This document shows positions 6,359-8,331 of a DNA stretch of 8,331 nt, piece after piece; positions within the stretch are counted from its first letter, which is position 1; the number at the start of each line of letters is the position of its first letter. The stretch is from positions 1 to 8,331 of the forward strand of contig JACMRS010000272.1 of NCBI GenBank assembly GCA_014376345.1. The letters run 5' to 3'. The position numbers and the translations under genes are program-made. The DNA comes from Bacteroidia bacterium. GTDB lineage: Bacteria > Bacteroidota > Bacteroidia > NS11-12g > UBA955. The notes under the pieces were generated by a model. That model worked only from the letters and a program-made list of their open reading frames with translations, searched no databases and was not told where the DNA came from.

Positions 6359-8119
6359 ATGGGACTTTTAGAAAATATAGATGATCCCGGCGATCTTAAA
6401 AAACTTCATCAGGAACAACTTGAAGAAGTTTGTCAGGAGCTCAGGGAATTTATTATTGACACAGTTTCAGAAAACGGAGGACACTTTGCTGCAAACCTTG
6501 GTGTTGTTGAATTAACAGTTGCCCTTCATTATGTTTACGACACTCCTGACGACAAAATAGCCTGGGATGTTGGACATCAGGCGTATGCTCATAAAATATT
6601 AACGGGTAGAAAAAAATTATTTTCAGGTAATAGAAAACTTGGTGGCATCAGTGGTTTCCCTAAAATTTCTGAAAGTATTTATGACACTTTTGGCACAGGA
6701 CATTCTTCAACCTCTATTTCTGCAATACTTGGAATGGCTTCTGCTTCTGTTATTCTTAAAGAAAAAAGACAACATATAGCAGTTATTGGAGATGGCGCAT
6801 TGTCTGCAGGGCAGGCTTTTGAAGCCTTAAACAATGCCGCAATTTCAGGAACCAATATTACTATTATTATTAATGATAACAATATTGGTATTGATCCGAA
6901 TGCGGGGGCTTTAAATGATTACCTTCTCAATTTAAAACAGGGTGAAAACAACTGGTTTAAAAGACTAGGATTTTATTATGGCGGACCAATTGACGGACAC
7001 AATATAAATGCACTTGTTGAAGAACTTGAAATCCTAAAAGGAAAAGAAGGACCGAAAATTCTGCATATCAGAACTGTAAAAGGTAAAGGTTATGCAGCCG
7101 CTGAACAGGCGCAAACAAAGTGGCACAGCACACAAGCGTTTGACAAACTCAGCGGAAAAAACATTTCATCAGCAGTTTCAAAAACACAAAAATTTCAAGA
7201 TATTTTTGGCAAGACAATTTTAGAACTTGCTGAGAAGGATAAAAAAATTGTAGCTGTAACACCTGCGATGCTTTCCGGCAGTTCACTTCATTTTATGAGA
7301 GACCGTTTTCCGGACAGGGTTTTTGATGTGGGTATTGCAGAGCAACATGCGGTTACATTTTCTGCAGGACTTGCGACTATGGCACTGACACCATTCTGCG
7401 CCATTTATTCAACATTTTTGCAAAGAGGTTACGATCAGCTCATTCACGATGTAGCCCTTCAAAAGCTTCCTGTTGTATTTGCAATAGACAGAGCAGGTCT
7501 GGTAGGTGACGACGGTCCAACACACCATGGCGCTTTTGATATGGCGTTTTTAAGGTTAGTTCCTGAAATGGTTATTGCAGCACCTTCAAATGAACATGAA
7601 TTGCGCAACATGATGCTTACCGCTTCAAAATATAAAAGTGGACCGTTTGCTATACGCTATCCAAGAGGAAATGGATTTATCGAAGACTGGCAAAACGAAA
7701 TGGTTACCTTAGAAATCGGCAAAGGAAGAACGATCAGAAATGGCAATAATATTGCGGTTTTAAGTATCGGCACAATTTGCAATGAAGTCTTTAAAGCCTG
7801 TGATAAGGCTTCAGAAAAAGGTATTGAAGTATCTCATTATGACATGCGATTTGTAAAGCCTCTTGACAAAAAATTACTGGATGAAGTTTTTGCAAAGCAT
7901 GAAGTGATTATCACTGTTGAAGATGGCTGTATTACAGGCGGCTTTGGAAGTGCAGTTGCAGAATATGCAGCGGAGGCTAATTATAAAGGCCGTTTAAAAA
8001 TGCTGGGCATTCCCGACAAATTTATAGAGCATGGCACAATCACTGAGCTTCAGGCACTGTGCGGTTTTGATGCGGAGGGGATATTCAGGGAAATTAATTT
8101 AGATAGAAGTTTTAGTTAA
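6359..8119 (+). CDS. dxs: 1-deoxy-D-xylulose-5-phosphate synthase
   Basis: Dxs is thiamine-diphosphate dependent and condenses pyruvate with glyceraldehyde 3-phosphate to 1-deoxy-D-xylulose 5-phosphate, the first step of the MEP pathway to isoprenoids. Active-site residues are all present: His42 (GGHFAANLG), His73 (DVGHQAY), the diphosphate motif GDGALSAG (143-150 region) through NDNN (172-175), Glu328 (VGIAEQHAV), Arg356 (FLQRGYDQ), Asp385 and His389 (GDDGPTHHGAFD), and Arg433/Arg436 (IRYPRGNG). The transketolase N, pyrimidine-binding and C-terminal domains follow in the usual order. At 586 residues it is shorter than the roughly 620 of E. coli: the segment between ALNDYLLNL and RLGFYYGGPIDGH lacks about 35-40 residues of a flexible linker near the active site. 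I believe this occurs in other Bacteroidota. It probably shares a transcript with the DUF6029 gene. No Shine-Dalgarno is visible. Confidence 0.97.
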   Translation: MGLLENIDDPGDLKKLHQEQLEEVCQELREFIIDTVSENGGHFAANLGVVELTVALHYVYDTPDDKIAWDVGHQAYAHKILTGRKKLFSGNRKLGGISGFPKISESIYDTFGTGHSSTSISAILGMASASVILKEKRQHIAVIGDGALSAGQAFEALNNAAISGTNITIIINDNNIGIDPNAGALNDYLLNLKQGENNWFKRLGFYYGGPIDGHNINALVEELEILKGKEGPKILHIRTVKGKGYAAAEQAQTKWHSTQAFDKLSGKNISSAVSKTQKFQDIFGKTILELAEKDKKIVAVTPAMLSGSSLHFMRDRFPDRVFDVGIAEQHAVTFSAGLATMALTPFCAIYSTFLQRGYDQLIHDVALQKLPVVFAIDRAGLVGDDGPTHHGAFDMAFLRLVPEMVIAAPSNEHELRNMMLTASKYKSGPFAIRYPRGNGFIEDWQNEMVTLEIGKGRTIRNGNNIAVLSIGTICNEVFKACDKASEKGIEVSHYDMRFVKPLDKKLLDEVFAKHEVIITVEDGCITGGFGSAVAEYAAEANYKGRLKMLGIPDKFIEHGTITELQALCGFDAEGIFREINLDRSFS

Positions 8120-8155
8120 TTTTTAGGGCATTCAAGAACCTTAATTAACTGCCCT
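8114..8155. repeat. Two overlapping inverted repeats between convergent dxs and RES genes
   Basis: AGTTAATT (8114-8121) pairs with AATTAACT (8143-8150), and AGGGCA (8125-8130) pairs with TGCCCT (8150-8155). The two stems interlock, so only one can form fully. Neither is followed by a clear T-tract on either strand, so a classical intrinsic terminator is not supported, though the position between two convergent stop codons would suit one. Confidence 0.3.
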
Positions 8156-8167
8156 CGATTCACATAA

Positions 8168-8331
8168 CTATTTATTTTTCTGACTAAACCTTTTATCAAA
8201 ATTCAATTTCTCTTTTGTGATAATTTTAATCTTCTTTGCATCAGGATGATTTGGGTTAATAAGATAATTGAATTCTGCATGAATGATTGCACTTGGAACC
8301 TTTAAAACTGCTGCTTTATTTTCCCTGACAA
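8168..8331 (-). CDS. RES-domain protein, C-terminal end (NAD+-degrading toxin family), partial
   Basis: On the minus strand a frame is open from the right edge to a TAG at 8168-8170, giving the last 53 residues. It contains LKVPSAIIHAEFNYLINPNH and then PDAKKIKI, ending in an FD-type tail (LNFDKRF). This matches the conserved end of RES domains (VPSA-(I/V)-...-N-L-NP-HPD-...-I-I...F-D-R). RES proteins are ADP-ribosyltransferase-fold toxins of Xre-RES toxin-antitoxin systems, and characterised members degrade NAD+. The catalytic residues lie in the missing N-terminal part, and the antitoxin (Xre with a DUF2384 domain) is usually encoded just upstream, here beyond base 8331. Intactness and activity cannot be judged. 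The gene converges on dxs with a 48-bp gap. Confidence 0.82.
   Translation of the reverse strand, partial: VRENKAAVLKVPSAIIHAEFNYLINPNHPDAKKIKIITKEKLNFDKRFSQKNK

Noticed and set aside
1..8331. CRISPR array, tRNA or rRNA gene
   Set aside because: No regularly spaced long direct repeats were seen, and all gaps between genes are too short or lack recognisable RNA gene structure.

Overview
The window looks like chromosomal DNA of a Bacteroidota member. The evidence is low GC, genes without clear Shine-Dalgarno sites, two perfect matches to the Bacteroidota -7 promoter element TAnnTTTG, and families typical of the phylum (DUF2851, DUF6029, a short-form Dxs and an OmpA C-terminal type common there). 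Order and genus cannot be set from the sequence.

Layout from left to right. A gene entering from the left edge (+, ends 625) encodes the C-terminal part of an OmpA-like protein with two tandem OmpA-type modules. It converges, 9 bp apart, on a Fic-family AMP-transferase gene (-, 635-1966) with an N-terminal class II inhibitory motif and a C-terminal winged helix. Upstream of fic lies a compact AT-rich control region (about 1972-2101). It holds a -7 element, a 10-bp tandem repeat, a perfect 15-bp inverted repeat and a second, diverged palindrome of the same architecture 63 bp away. Next is a short orphan ORF (-, 2177-2350) resembling only the C-terminal tail of AbrB/MazE-type antitoxins. DUF2851 (-, 2390-3676) and pyrF (-, 3803-4609) follow on the same strand.

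From the pyrF promoter region a divergent pair runs rightward: a DUF6029 predicted outer-membrane beta-barrel (4669-6342), then dxs, the first enzyme of the MEP isoprenoid pathway (6359-8119), 16 bp downstream and probably co-transcribed. At the right edge, convergent with dxs, is the C-terminal end of a RES-domain protein, the toxin type of Xre-RES toxin-antitoxin systems. Its upstream part, and any antitoxin, lie outside the window.

PyrF and Dxs are housekeeping metabolism; DUF6029 and the OmpA protein belong to the cell envelope. Fic, the antitoxin-tail ORF and RES are the accessory, stress or toxin-like component. The most interesting item is the symmetric repeat array in front of fic. 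Because the Fic protein carries a winged helix, autoregulation through these sites is a reasonable and testable hypothesis. No complete, clearly new multi-gene system is visible.
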